Assembly: GCF_016909155.1 (NCBI RefSeq) | Contig: NZ_JAFBFG010000010.1 | Span: 1-64,000 of the forward strand | Length of the DNA stretch: 64,000 bases | DNA from: Chryseomicrobium aureum | GTDB lineage: Bacteria > Bacillota > Bacilli > Bacillales_A > Planococcaceae | Direction of reading: 5' to 3' | Part shown: positions 43,219-52,102 of the stretch, piece after piece | Layout of the letters: every line of letters begins with the position of its first letter | Numbering within the stretch: position 1 is the stretch's first letter | Notes under the pieces: generated by a model | Told to the model about the DNA's origin: nothing | Databases searched by the model: none | The model's input: the letters and a program-made list of their open reading frames with translations, nothing else | Made by a program: the position numbers and the translations under genes

Positions 43219-43268
43219 ACCATTCATGTCGAAATTTCCACCATTCAGCAAATTTCGGAAACGATTCA
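43219..43268 (+). promoter_or_regulatory. LytTR operator: three direct repeats, 21 bp apart
   Basis: ACCATTCA (43219), ACCATTCA (43240) and ACGATTCA (43261) are in direct orientation exactly 21 bp apart. LytTR regulators bind 9-bp direct repeats with 12-bp gaps and an ACCRTTC-like core. The site lies 75-120 bp before the ABC exporter start. Confidence 0.7.
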
Positions 43269-43341
43269 CCGCTAATCTACTGCGGGCCTCCCTATCTTTT
43301 CATACACTCAGTGTAGGAAAACAACAAAGGAGGCCATTTAT

Positions 43342-44193
43342 ATGTCGGTTACCATTAAAATGGAAAATGTGAAGAAAAGTTTTAGTCGGTTTGAAGCACT
43401 ACGAAATGTAGACTTAGAAATTCAGTCAGGTGAGATTTTAGGTTTGCTTGGGCCAAGTGGTGCTGGGAAATCCACTATTATTAAAATCTTGACGGGTCAA
43501 CTGGATCCATCATCAGGGACTGTGATGATTTTCGGTGAATCCAGTGAACAAGTGAAGCAAAGCAAGACCCGTAAACGCTTTGGTGTCTTAACGGATAACA
43601 GCGGCTTATATAAACGACTTACTATAGAAGAAAACCTAAAAATGTACTGTGACCTCTATGATCTTCCGGTGTCAGCAATGGATGAGGCACTTGAGTTTGT
43701 GAATTTGGTTTCTAGTAAGAAGAAAAAAGTATCAGAGTTGTCTCGCGGAATGATGCAGCGTGTCACATTGGCGCGTGCTATCCTTCATAAGCCAGAGCTT
43801 TTGTTTTTAGATGAGCCAACATCAGCGCTTGACCCAGTGAACACGCATCATATTCATGAGGGATTACGAAAGTTGAATGCAAAAGGCACAACGATTTTAC
43901 TGACGACACATGATATGTATGAAGCAGAAGCGCTGTGCCACCGCGTTGCTTTTTTACACGAAGGAGAAATTCGAGAGAGTGGTTCTCCAAAAGAATTAAA
44001 AGATGCGTATCGCAATGATGTGATTGAAGTGGAATTGACGTGTGGCGAATCACATGAGTTACCAGTAAATCAAGTAGCGACAATGGACAAAATGAGAGAG
44101 TGGGCGGCGGCACAACGAATTCGTCGTATCCATTCTAATGAACCAACATTAGGTGATTTATTTATGCGTGTAACGGGGGGAGAATTATCATGA
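43342..44193 (+). CDS. ABC transporter ATP-binding protein
   Basis: 283 aa. Walker A GPSGAGKST (about residue 37), Q-loop GVLTDNSGLYKRLT, signature LSRGMMQRV, Walker B LLFLDEPTSALD and the switch His in LLTTHDMYEAEA. It powers the six-span permease encoded next with a 4-bp overlap. With the LytTR gene it resembles exporters for lantibiotics or other envelope-active compounds; the substrate is unknown. AAGGAGGCC precedes the start. Confidence 0.92.
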   Translation: MSVTIKMENVKKSFSRFEALRNVDLEIQSGEILGLLGPSGAGKSTIIKILTGQLDPSSGTVMIFGESSEQVKQSKTRKRFGVLTDNSGLYKRLTIEENLKMYCDLYDLPVSAMDEALEFVNLVSSKKKKVSELSRGMMQRVTLARAILHKPELLFLDEPTSALDPVNTHHIHEGLRKLNAKGTTILLTTHDMYEAEALCHRVAFLHEGEIRESGSPKELKDAYRNDVIEVELTCGESHELPVNQVATMDKMREWAAAQRIRRIHSNEPTLGDLFMRVTGGELS

Positions 44194-44897
44194 ATGTATC
44201 TGTTAAACGAATCCAAGCAATCTTTGTAAAAGACTATAAAGAATTCTACCGAAATTATGCAATCTCGACGATGGTGCTTATGCCACTAGCACTAGCATTT
44301 ATCTATAGTATGACAGGGAACATGGATCTTCAGAGTTTGTTCATGCCCATCAATTTAACATTTGCGATGATAACTGCGTTTATCCAGAGTTGTTTGATTG
44401 CTGAGGAGAAAGAACATAATACCCTACGTAGCTTGCTGTTGTCCCCGGCATCTATAGCAGATGTGCTGATTGGAAAGAGTGCTTTAGTATTTGTCATCAC
44501 GGTGATCGTATTGGGTATGTGCATGTGGATTTTAGAGTTCTCACCTGCTAATTTAGCTGCGATGGGGGTTGCCCTTGTCTTATCTACACTATTCTATTTG
44601 GCCATGGGATTGATTGTAGGTTTATATACGAAGACAGTGATGGAAGCCTCAGTTGGAATTCTTCCTGTCATGATTGTATTCTCGTTTGGACCTCTTGTCT
44701 TGTTATTTGCGGATCGTTATCCGGTTCTAGAAGTATTTCAATGGTTGCCAAGTGCACAGTTGATTCTACTTGAGCAGTATAGTGTAACGGGAGCAACTTC
44801 TGATATCATTGTGTCTCTTGTGGTACTAGCCGTTTGGGCAGTAGTCGCTGTAAGTGTATCCGCTATATTATTTAAAAAACGTATGAGTGACGAATAG
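44190..44897 (+). CDS. ABC-2 type permease
   Basis: 235 aa with about six spans and the ABC-2 pattern: an early cytoplasmic amphipathic segment (IFVKDYKEFYRNY), SCLIAEEKEHNTLRSLLLSPAS after span 2, and paired C-terminal spans. Forms the membrane part of the exporter with the preceding ATPase. A strong terminator follows. Confidence 0.9.
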   Translation: MNVSVKRIQAIFVKDYKEFYRNYAISTMVLMPLALAFIYSMTGNMDLQSLFMPINLTFAMITAFIQSCLIAEEKEHNTLRSLLLSPASIADVLIGKSALVFVITVIVLGMCMWILEFSPANLAAMGVALVLSTLFYLAMGLIVGLYTKTVMEASVGILPVMIVFSFGPLVLLFADRYPVLEVFQWLPSAQLILLEQYSVTGATSDIIVSLVVLAVWAVVAVSVSAILFKKRMSDE

Positions 44898-44898
44898 A

Positions 44899-44937
44899 AA
44901 AAAACACGAATCCTTGTGTAGGGTTCGTGTTTTTTAG
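44899..44937 (+). terminator. ABC exporter terminator
   Basis: AAAACACGAATCC pairs with GGGTTCGTGTTTT over a small loop, in a T-rich end. Confidence 0.85.
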
Positions 44938-45015
44938 TGCAAACTAGCATTGCCAAATGTACTCCAAATCGTCATTATAAAGAAAAGGGTTAGAAGTGTT
45001 AGTGATAGGTAGTAG

Positions 45016-45189
45016 TTACGGAATATACATCTCGTTGTGAGAAGTATTGTGTGCAGAGTTTGCAGCATTTGGTGAGTGTACACTGTTCGGGTTGGTGTCA
45101 TGTGCTTTTCGCGACCTGAAGCTTCCGCGGCGTAGGTCAGCCAAAACGCCAAAAGTCAATACAGCGAGTAGAAATCCTAAAATATACAT
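45016..45189 (-). CDS. Small one-span protein, possibly frame-split
   Basis: 57 aa. AAGGAG precedes ATG 45189; one span (YILGFLLAVLTFGVLADL) is followed by a polar Asn/Ser/His-rich tail. Beyond its stop, a different frame encodes a second hydrophobic stretch (YYLSLTLLTLFFIMTIWSTF) ending at 44934, so the gene may be a frameshifted two-span protein. Low confidence. Confidence 0.4.
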   Translation of the reverse strand: MYILGFLLAVLTFGVLADLRRGSFRSRKAHDTNPNSVHSPNAANSAHNTSHNEMYIP

Positions 45190-45250
45190 GAAATGCACTC
45201 CTTCCTACTTTCCTTTAGTATACCATTTTTTGAGAAATAAAAAGGATTTT

Positions 45251-45276
45251 GGGAACTTAAATGGAAATAATCCGTA
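45251..45276 (+). promoter_or_regulatory. Possible ECF-type promoter
   Basis: GGGAAC (45251-45256), 16 bp, CGTA (45273-45276). It keeps the AAC core and CGTA of sigma-W-like promoters and lies 25 bp before the microprotein ATG at 45301. Confidence 0.4.
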
Positions 45277-45300
45277 CAACAAGAAAAGAGGTATGATCAG

Positions 45301-45378
45301 ATGGTCTTTTTAGCAATTGCGATAATCGCTTTTATAATCATTGCTGTTTTCACTGACATCTTCCAAAGAAGAAAATGA
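45301..45378 (+). CDS. Single-span microprotein, 25 aa
   Basis: VFLAIAIIAFIIIAVF is one span, ending TDIFQRRK. AAGAGGT lies about 9 nt upstream. Its stop overlaps the first in-frame codons of the next ORF. Confidence 0.45.
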   Translation: MVFLAIAIIAFIIIAVFTDIFQRRK

Positions 45379-45392
45379 AGGGAGTTATGCAC

Positions 45393-45866
45393 ATGTGGAC
45401 AAAATTAGTTTTTCGAAAAGATCAACTTGAAACACCAGAGGATCAATGGAATGCATCGATTGAAGCGATTGTAGAGAATGAAACGCCTGGTGATACAGAG
45501 ATTACAAGTACCGCTTGGCATGCATATGCTTATTATTCAGAGATGGAATCTGGGGGCCATGAGGCATTCCTCTATCATTTTGACTATCGCTTTAAAGAGT
45601 TTGGTGCGAATACCTTTCTGAAAAATACCGTTGAAGCTTTAGGAAAAATCGGAGCTATGGAGCATGCGGCTAATTTGAAGCAGCATGGGTTGGAGTTATG
45701 GACAGTTTATACACAACTTGAGCAAGACATGCAGTTTGAAGAGGTTTTTTATGAGCGAATTGCAGCGGCCGATGAAGCGTATCATTCGTTTGACCCACCG
45801 CTACATGATCATTTAGAAAACTTTTTCGAGAAGAATTATCATCAGTTGATAGAGATTCGTGAGTAA
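45393..45866 (+). CDS. DMP19/DUF4375-like protein
   Basis: 157 aa, soluble. STAWHAYAYYSEMESGGHEAFLYH matches the core of DMP19-like proteins (a conserved YxxEVxNGGHxxFF-type motif). In that family one member is described as a DNA mimic, but most have no known role. ATG 45393 is 8 nt from AGGGAG; ATG 45375 and 45387 are too close or lack a ribosome site. Confidence 0.65.
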   Translation: MWTKLVFRKDQLETPEDQWNASIEAIVENETPGDTEITSTAWHAYAYYSEMESGGHEAFLYHFDYRFKEFGANTFLKNTVEALGKIGAMEHAANLKQHGLELWTVYTQLEQDMQFEEVFYERIAAADEAYHSFDPPLHDHLENFFEKNYHQLIEIRE

Positions 45867-45931
45867 GTAGGATAAGGAGTTGAGTAATTCGGGTATAGGG
45901 GTAGAATTGGACCAAATGAGGGGGAAATGAG

Positions 45932-46144
45932 ATGAAGAAGAAATGGTATTTTCTGATGGGGTTTGCCACTGCACTGATTGTAATGCCGTTCATCACATCA
46001 CTTGGAATTCCACGGTACGCCGATTTTTTGCAGGCGACATTTGGTGATTTTAAATTGCTAGCAGGTATATTTTCACTTAGTGTTTTAGTATTTTTAGGTG
46101 TGTTGTTAATGGATATGAAAGAAAATGTGAAGCAAGGAGATTAA
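45932..46144 (+). CDS. Small two-span membrane protein
   Basis: 70 aa. Spans FLMGFATALIVMPFITSLGI and LLAGIFSLSVLVFLGVLLM, basic N-terminus (MKKKW). GAGGGGGAAATG precedes it. No family is recognised. It is 3 bp before the next microprotein gene. Confidence 0.6.
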   Translation: MKKKWYFLMGFATALIVMPFITSLGIPRYADFLQATFGDFKLLAGIFSLSVLVFLGVLLMDMKENVKQGD

Positions 46145-46147
46145 ATT

Positions 46148-46267
46148 GTGGGAGCAACTGTTATAAACGTAGGAGATGTAGTAGTTACATTTTTATATTT
46201 ATTGATTGTTCTAGCTGGAATTTATTTTGTTGGAAGAATCATTTGGAAGCGATGCAAGTCAAATTAA
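46148..46267 (+). CDS. Single-span microprotein, 39 aa
   Basis: GTG start with AAGGAGA 7 nt upstream. VVVTFLYLLIVLAGIYFVG spans the membrane and the tail RIIWKRCKSN is basic. It is tightly linked to the two-span gene before it and closed by a terminator. Confidence 0.5.
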   Translation: MGATVINVGDVVVTFLYLLIVLAGIYFVGRIIWKRCKSN

Positions 46268-46270
46268 AAT

Positions 46271-46311
46271 CCAAGTACGTCCTGAGAATAGGAAGCGTAC
46301 TTGGTTTTTTT
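46271..46311. terminator. Bidirectional terminator
   Basis: CCAAGTACG(TCCT) pairs with (AGGA)GCGTACTTGG followed by TTTTTTT on the plus strand; it separates convergent units. Confidence 0.85.
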
Positions 46312-46876
46312 ATTTATACGTATTTCTCATCATAGTCACGAGATCGAATAGGCTGTCATTGGTTGTTGAATAGTAGAGGGAAGTGTCTACATCTTTTAGC
46401 TGATATCCATCAAGTGTTTCATAGACTTTGAATCGCGTGATGGATGAGTCTTCCGTATAAATGGCGAAGTCGAATAGTAGAGTGCCAGGTACTTCCTGCA
46501 CTTCTTCTAACTGTAGTAGTAAGGAATGAAGTGTCGATTTCCATTTTCGATCTTCTAGAAGAATCTCTTTTGCTTCTGGTCGAGTCGGAAGCGTAGCCCG
46601 GAAAAGTGTTTCTTGATTTGTCTGTGCAATGACTGTTCGATACGGTTCAAGAGTGGAATAGGCGGAATTCCTATCGGACAGTGGTAGGAATGATTGAAAC
46701 ACTAGTATTGTTAGGACGCTAATTAATGCCATTCCAACGAAATAAGGTGTGAGTTTACGACGTTTTGGTAAACTTGTTTTCGACATCCTCAGAGAATTTA
46801 TATGGCGATGCCTCACAGACTGATCCAATTCTTCAGCGGCTAATTCTTTAAATAAAGCGTCGAATGATTCTTTCAT
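46310..46876 (-). CDS. Putative membrane anti-sigma factor
   Basis: 188 aa. The N-terminal ~45 residues are cytoplasmic, then one span (YFVGMALISVLTILVFQSFL) and an external domain with RTVIAQTNQETLFRATLP. No zinc-binding H-C-C motif is seen, unlike RsiW. Its start overlaps the sigma gene by 4 bp, the usual arrangement of ECF sigma and anti-sigma genes. Confidence 0.65.
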   Translation of the reverse strand: MKESFDALFKELAAEELDQSVRHRHINSLRMSKTSLPKRRKLTPYFVGMALISVLTILVFQSFLPLSDRNSAYSTLEPYRTVIAQTNQETLFRATLPTRPEAKEILLEDRKWKSTLHSLLLQLEEVQEVPGTLLFDFAIYTEDSSITRFKVYETLDGYQLKDVDTSLYYSTTNDSLFDLVTMMRNTYK

Positions 46877-47382
46877 TTCGTCCCCTCCTCTTTTAAGAAA
46901 GTTTCCCTTAGCTTGGACAAAGCACGAGCAGATTTTGCTTTTACTTTGTCTTCAGACCATCCAAGAATTTCAGAGGTTTCACGTATCGACAACTCTTGGA
47001 TTTTCCTGAGAATCAGGACTTCTTGATAGTCTTTTTTTAATTCGCCAAGTGCTTTATAGAGGAGACGAACATCTGCTTTTTGAATAGCATTTAATTCAGG
47101 TGTCTTAATAGTAATGGGCTCAGACCTTTTGCCGAACGCTAGAAAGTGTACGCGTTTGGTTCTTCTTATGTAGTCAATGGCCGTATTTCCTGCGATTTTT
47201 AATAACCAAGTGCGTAGAGAGGATTGTTGGTTAAACTGATGAAGTGAACTATGTACTTTTAGGAAAGTATCATGCGTCAAATCTTCTGCAACCTCTTTAT
47301 TACGCAGTAAAAATAACAAATAGCGATAGACATCGTCTGAATAAGACTCATATAGGTCAAGTAAATCTATTGAGTTTCTCAT
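46873..47382 (-). CDS. ECF-type RNA polymerase sigma factor
   Basis: 169 aa. Region 2: YRYLLFLLRNKEVAEDLTHDTFLKVHSSL and LRTWLLKIAGNTAIDYIRRTKR. Region 4: YQEVLILRKIQELSIRETSEILGWSEDKVKAKSARALSKLR. Distinct from SigW, in the SigM/SigX/YlaC-like size range. AAAGGAGGC precedes the start. It probably controls its own operon; a CGTCTAG at about 47399-47405 may be a -10 but the -35 is not convincing. Confidence 0.87.
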   Translation of the reverse strand: MRNSIDLLDLYESYSDDVYRYLLFLLRNKEVAEDLTHDTFLKVHSSLHQFNQQSSLRTWLLKIAGNTAIDYIRRTKRVHFLAFGKRSEPITIKTPELNAIQKADVRLLYKALGELKKDYQEVLILRKIQELSIRETSEILGWSEDKVKAKSARALSKLRETFLKEEGTK

Positions 47383-47451
47383 GAAAGCCTCCTTTAGAAG
47401 ACTAGACGAACGAAAAAATGAAAAGAGTCGGTATGGATGACAAAATTTAAT

Positions 47452-48168
47452 TTAAATTTCGATACTACTTATGAATTCTAAAAGGTGCCTTGAATAATTT
47501 TCTGGCTGATCGCGATGAACAAGGTGGCCAGCGGATGGGAGGATTGCAAGTTGCATTGCGGGCTGAAGACGCTTGAATTCCGCAGCGGCCTCCACTTCAT
47601 GTAGTAATTCATCTCCCATTATGCAAAAAAGAGGCGTTTCCATAGAGGCAACTGACTTTAGTTGCTCGTAAGGATAAAAATCTGCTGTATTAAATGAAGT
47701 CAGCAAAGCCTTCCAATCATTGTCGGTATGCAGTTCAGTCAAGATACGAGAGATTTCCTCGTCTTTAAAAAGTGTTTCATAATGTGCTTGCTCTTCTTGT
47801 AATCGCTCCGAATAATCTTCTCCCATAGTCGGTGAAATTCCTGAAAATGTAGCGGATACTACTAGTTCAGGATATCTTTTAGCAAACAAAACTGCTGCAA
47901 CGCCACCAATTGAAACCCCAGCAACATGGCATTTTTCGATTCCTAGATGTAGTACAGTTTCTTTCAGATCTTCTACAGTACGATTAAAAAACTGATCAAA
48001 CGGTCCAACAGATTTTCCGTGACCTCTCAAGTCAGGCCGAATCACGCGGTACCCTCTTTCTGCTAAATAGCTACTTTGTTCTTCATACTCCGAATCCCCA
48101 GTCATCCCACCAGAATGAATAAGTACGATAGCAGTGCCTTGTCCTTCTTCAGTTGTGTGTAAAATCAT
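47452..48168 (-). CDS. Alpha/beta hydrolase
   Basis: 238 aa. Oxyanion loop LIHSGGMTG, RPDLRGHGKS, nucleophile elbow GVSIGG (Ser about residue 92), acid in CIMGDELL and the catalytic His in PSAGHLVH. ATG 48168 is 8 nt from AAGGAG. It is a paralogue of the broken gene at 50384, which shares the layout and PNAGHLVH end. The substrate is unknown; esterase or lactonase-like. Confidence 0.83.
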   Translation of the reverse strand: MILHTTEEGQGTAIVLIHSGGMTGDSEYEEQSSYLAERGYRVIRPDLRGHGKSVGPFDQFFNRTVEDLKETVLHLGIEKCHVAGVSIGGVAAVLFAKRYPELVVSATFSGISPTMGEDYSERLQEEQAHYETLFKDEEISRILTELHTDNDWKALLTSFNTADFYPYEQLKSVASMETPLFCIMGDELLHEVEAAAEFKRLQPAMQLAILPSAGHLVHRDQPENYSRHLLEFISSIEI

Positions 48169-48351
48169 TGCGTACACTCCTTAACTTTTTTGCACAACTC
48201 AATTCTATTAGTAACTTTTCCTATCCTACCAAACCAATTAGCGCATCACTAGTATCTTTGGAAATATATTGTAACGATAACGATGAAAAGGTATGATGGA
48301 TTTAAGGTCATTGAACGAAAATTCACGCAATTTTTAGGGGAGGAATTGAAC

Positions 48352-49095
48352 GTGACACTATTTGAAGTGCTTAAAGGCGCAGAAGCATTTACATACGAAG
48401 GTGGAAACAAAGGTGTTTTAGTTTCCCACGGGTTCACAGGGACAACGCAAAGCATGAAGCCACTTGCAGATGCTTTCGTTAAAGCGGGTTATACAGTTTC
48501 GATGCCGAGACTGAAGGGACACGGGACGCACCATGAAGAAATGGAAACTTCGACTTATCAAGAGTGGATTGATTCGATCGAAGAAGCTTACGCTTGGCTA
48601 GCGGAACGCTGCGACACTATCTATATGACGGGACTTTCCATGGGAGGGACTTTGACGCTCTATATGGCGCAACATCATCCGGACTTAAAGGCGATTTCGT
48701 TGATCAATGCAGCGATTGAAGTGCCAGCGATGGAAGGGGTTAAACAGCTTCCTGCAGAAGTGCGCTTTTTGGATGCAATCGGTTCCGATATCAAAAAGCC
48801 AGGTGTGGTGGAACTTGCGTATGGGAAGACGCCGGTTGCTGCAGTGAAACAATTACTCACTTTTATGGAAGAAGTGAAATCTGGACTTTCAAGCGTGCAG
48901 TGCCCAACGATTATTTTCGTGGCACCAGAAGATCATGTTGTCCCGCCTACAAATAGCCAGATAATCTTTGATACTATCGCTTCACGTGACAAAGTGTTAG
49001 TCGAGTTGCCGGAAAGTTATCATGTGGCAACGTTAGATAACGATCAAGAAACTATTATTCAAAAGACATTGGCGTTTTTTGAGGAGCAGGTTTAA
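48352..49095 (+). CDS. Carboxylesterase, Est30-like
   Basis: 247 aa. LVSHGFTGTTQSMKPLADAF, PRLKGHGTHHEEM, nucleophile elbow GLSMGGT (Ser about residue 93), acid in VAPEDHVVP and His in ESYHVATLDND match the thermostable esterase Est30 group that hydrolyses short acyl esters. The start GTG 48352 is chosen because AGGGGAGGAA lies 8 nt upstream; 23 earlier in-frame codons lack support. Confidence 0.87.
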   Translation: MTLFEVLKGAEAFTYEGGNKGVLVSHGFTGTTQSMKPLADAFVKAGYTVSMPRLKGHGTHHEEMETSTYQEWIDSIEEAYAWLAERCDTIYMTGLSMGGTLTLYMAQHHPDLKAISLINAAIEVPAMEGVKQLPAEVRFLDAIGSDIKKPGVVELAYGKTPVAAVKQLLTFMEEVKSGLSSVQCPTIIFVAPEDHVVPPTNSQIIFDTIASRDKVLVELPESYHVATLDNDQETIIQKTLAFFEEQV

Positions 49096-49108
49096 AAAGG
49101 AGAATTAG

Positions 49109-50383
49109 ATGCAGTACATTTTAGAAGAAATTATTGAAATTATGCATAATGATTATGCCGGTTTTCAGGACAAAAAAGGGTGGGACCGACCAGATATCTA
49201 CCGAAAGAAATTAGCTGAGCTGAAAGCAAATGAATCAATGTCCGATGCAGATTTTGAAGAACTAATTAAAGAATATTTAAGTGATTTTGAAGACAAGCAC
49301 ATGTTCTTTAGTAAGACTGACAAAGTTGAACAAAGCCAAAAAGAAGTAGGCTTTCAAGTTCGTCGCTATGAAGACCACTTATATATAACTTCGGTTACAC
49401 AAGAACAAAAGCTTACAGTTGGTATGAAGATTGAGTCGATTGATGGGCTGACAATACCTACTTTGGCAGAGAAATTTAAGAAAACGTTTAAAGAAAATCT
49501 GCATGAGAGACAGGACTGGAATAAAGTTCTTTTAAGTGCAACTAAAGTTAACGTAATCACGCTTGAGCATGAAACTAAGGAATTTCAACTTACTAAATTT
49601 GAGAAACAAACTCGAAAATCAATTTATGAAATAAAAGTAGAAAGCGGAATAGCCTTCATTACATTTACAGATTTCTTAAATCCTGATGCGGTTGTTAAAT
49701 TAGTTGAGGACAATCGCATGTTACTAGAAACAGTAGATGCTTGGATAGTTGATGTGCGTGTAAACTATGGCGGAAGTGATAGCAGCTTTTTTCCTCTGCT
49801 TCCCTACATAATGCCCCCTGAAGGTGTAGACCTTACAAATACAGATGAAAAAATGCTGTTCAATTGTACAGAAGCAAGTGCAAAAAGAGAATTACGTTTG
49901 CTCGAGCAACAACTCGCTGAAACAGAGGATGAGCAGGCTCGACATTTTCTTGAGGTATTTAAACGCGAATGGACAACAAATAGAGGGAAAGGCTTTGTTG
50001 AATTTGATTTCAGCGATATTTTACCAGACCTCTTTATAAAAGGAACGGATAATCCGAAGCATGTCATTGTACTTTCAGATTATATGTGTGGTAGCTCTGG
50101 AGAATCGTTTGTGGAACTTTGTAAAATGTCCTCTAAGGTCACTGTCATTGGACGGGCAACATTGGGATTAAATGATTATGCCAACCTATCAAGCGTAATG
50201 TGGGAAGAGGGTTTTGAATTTATGTACCCTACTTCCCGACTTTCCCGAATTGACAAGAATAATGGAATGACTGGAATTGGCGTATTACCAGATATCTCTA
50301 TTCCATGGACACCACTACATCTAAAAGCTGATGTTGACATGAAAAAAGCACTTGAACTCATTGGAAATGTGAGTGGAAAGTAA
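49109..50383 (+). CDS. S41-family peptidase-like protein
   Basis: 424 aa, no signal peptide seen. A PDZ-like segment (QVRRYEDHLYITSVTQEQKLTVGMKIESIDG, about 75-110) precedes the S41 core with AWIVDVRVNYGGSDSSFFPLL and the catalytic Ser in VIVLSDYMCGSSGESFVELC, followed by VIGRATLG. Tail-specific proteases are usually exported; this cytoplasmic-looking version resembles the peptidases found in resistance or hydrolase clusters. AAAAGGAGAA precedes the ATG. It is 13 bp after the esterase gene and directly abuts the next one. Confidence 0.78.
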   Translation: MQYILEEIIEIMHNDYAGFQDKKGWDRPDIYRKKLAELKANESMSDADFEELIKEYLSDFEDKHMFFSKTDKVEQSQKEVGFQVRRYEDHLYITSVTQEQKLTVGMKIESIDGLTIPTLAEKFKKTFKENLHERQDWNKVLLSATKVNVITLEHETKEFQLTKFEKQTRKSIYEIKVESGIAFITFTDFLNPDAVVKLVEDNRMLLETVDAWIVDVRVNYGGSDSSFFPLLPYIMPPEGVDLTNTDEKMLFNCTEASAKRELRLLEQQLAETEDEQARHFLEVFKREWTTNRGKGFVEFDFSDILPDLFIKGTDNPKHVIVLSDYMCGSSGESFVELCKMSSKVTVIGRATLGLNDYANLSSVMWEEGFEFMYPTSRLSRIDKNNGMTGIGVLPDISIPWTPLHLKADVDMKKALELIGNVSGK

Positions 50384-51091
50384 ATGAAATTAGCTTATAG
50401 AGAATCAGGTAGTGGAGAACCGCTTGTATTTTTACACAGTGGTTTAGAAACTTCCTCAACAGATTTTATTTACCAACAAAAATACTTCCGTCAATTCTAT
50501 AAAGTACTAGCTTTTGATTTACGAGGCCACGGAGATTCACAGTCAACGAACTTCTCAAATTTCTTTGAAGACAGTGTACAAGATCTTTTTGAAACACTTT
50601 CGGAAATAGGGGTAACGCAGATTCATTTAGTCGGTGCGTCTCTCGGAGCTCTTGTAGCTATTTACTTTTCGAACCGGCCCGCTAGGGTTACGAAGAGTTT
50701 AATCATTTCGGGAGTTACACCAACGAAACCGGAGAACTAGAATGACCTTCATTTAAGACAGAAGGAAAATCAAAGGATGTTGTTAGAAAATCAAGAAACC
50801 GTAAACTATTTTAACACTCTTCATAAATCTGATTGGCGTGAATTTCTAACTTTAGCTAAAGATGAAGACTGGTATCCCTTTGAGGAAACGAGCAAGCTAA
50901 AAGATAATAAATGTCCGGTATTAATTATTTCAGGAAATCAACTTCCTTCTGAAACTGCGAGTCACGCAATATACAAAGGTGAAGAACACATACAGGTAGA
51001 AATCTTGCCTAACGCGGGTCATCTAGTGCACCAGCAGCAACCCGAATTTTATACGAAGAGTGTTACTCGATTTTTAAATGACAGTGTTTAA
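50384..51091 (+). pseudogene. Alpha/beta hydrolase with in-frame amber stop
   Basis: The frame encodes an intact-looking alpha/beta hydrolase (LVFLHSG, AFDLRGHGDS, nucleophile GASLGA, acid region LIISGN, His in PNAGHLVH) except for TAG at 50738 after TPTKPEN. Reading on in the same frame gives NDLHLRQKENQRM and the rest of the domain. One base change (TGG to TAG would be enough) explains it. Either a recent pseudogene, a sequencing error, or, less likely, readthrough. Paralogue of 47452-48168. Confidence 0.8.
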
Positions 51092-51110
51092 CCAATGAGG
51101 GGAGTTAAGG

Positions 51111-51575
51111 ATGAAATTATCAGGACTACTAGCAGCCACGGGTTTTTTGGTATGCGGGGCAAGTGTTTTACTAACCATTATGACCTTTGTATCTTATAAA
51201 TCTGGCAACGGACTGACGCTACTGATTTCCGCACTGGTTTTTCTCAATGGACTCATTGCCATTGGAGTTGCAATCATCTCATTTCTAACTATTTTAGTAT
51301 TTCTAGTCAGTTATGAACTCTATAAGCCAGCATACACTTACGAAGAAGCCCAACAGCGTGTGGGAGCGGAGTATTCGCTAGCCATTCGTGACAGTCATTT
51401 TAAGACGATTCAAATCCTAGATACAAATTATGAACATTACCGAGTGGCTGCTGGTGAAGAAGGACAAATACAAGAGTTTATGATTGATCCAAAAACAGGC
51501 GAAATCAAAGCTCTCAAAACAGACGACTTAGTAGAGGTAACATCTTGTAACTCGGTTGAATCCACTACATTTTAA
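51111..51575 (+). CDS. Two-to-three-span membrane protein, unknown
   Basis: 154 aa. Hydrophobic segments at about 5-28, 33-52 and 55-70, then a soluble tail with FMIDPKTGEIKAL. The C-terminal pattern (IVDPYTGEIAI) recurs in the protein at 52103, so the two may be related. AGGGGAG precedes the start. No family is recognised. Confidence 0.6.
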   Translation: MKLSGLLAATGFLVCGASVLLTIMTFVSYKSGNGLTLLISALVFLNGLIAIGVAIISFLTILVFLVSYELYKPAYTYEEAQQRVGAEYSLAIRDSHFKTIQILDTNYEHYRVAAGEEGQIQEFMIDPKTGEIKALKTDDLVEVTSCNSVESTTF

Positions 51576-51625
51576 AGGACGAAAGAACAATGAAAAAATT
51601 CAAACAAATGTAAGAGGAGAACACG

Positions 51626-52078
51626 ATGGGGATTAGAAATTCTGCAAAAGCTGTCATAGTAAAAGATGACAAGATAGCACTCATAAAAAAACACGATGAA
51701 GAGGGTTTCTTTTATATCTTTCCAGGTGGAGGGCAAGAGAAAGGAGAAACCCTTAAAAGTGCAGTGATTCGAGAGTGTTTAGAAGAGTTAGATGCGGCTG
51801 TTCAAGTACAAGAACTGATTCATATTCGAGAATACATCGGGGAAAACCATGAATTTGCTCACTTTGATAAGGGCGTTCATCAAATTGAGTTTTATTTTCT
51901 ATGCAGTATAGTTCGTGAAAATGTGAATGGCGCCCCTGTACAACCTGATACGGATCAAATTGGTGTTGAGTGGATTCCACTAACTGATTTACATAAATCT
52001 CGTGTATATCCAAAAGCGATAGTAGAGGTGTTACAACGAGCAGAGAAGACTGAGGTTTATTTAGGGGATGTGAACTAG
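51626..52078 (+). CDS. NUDIX hydrolase
   Basis: 150 aa. The Nudix box reads GGGQEKGETLKSAVIRECLEEL, fitting G-x5-E-x7-R-E-x2-E-E (about residues 35-57), for metal-dependent cleavage of nucleoside-diphosphate-linked compounds. AGAGGAGA precedes ATG 51626. The substrate is not readable. Its neighbours are unrelated membrane proteins. Confidence 0.9.
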   Translation: MGIRNSAKAVIVKDDKIALIKKHDEEGFFYIFPGGGQEKGETLKSAVIRECLEELDAAVQVQELIHIREYIGENHEFAHFDKGVHQIEFYFLCSIVRENVNGAPVQPDTDQIGVEWIPLTDLHKSRVYPKAIVEVLQRAEKTEVYLGDVN

Positions 52079-52102
52079 AGTAGACATGGGAGATGAATTG
52101 TC

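Noticed and set aside
45905-45931. Sigma-B promoter before 45932
   Set aside because: GGGTAT is present but no GTTT-type -35 lies 12-15 bp upstream.
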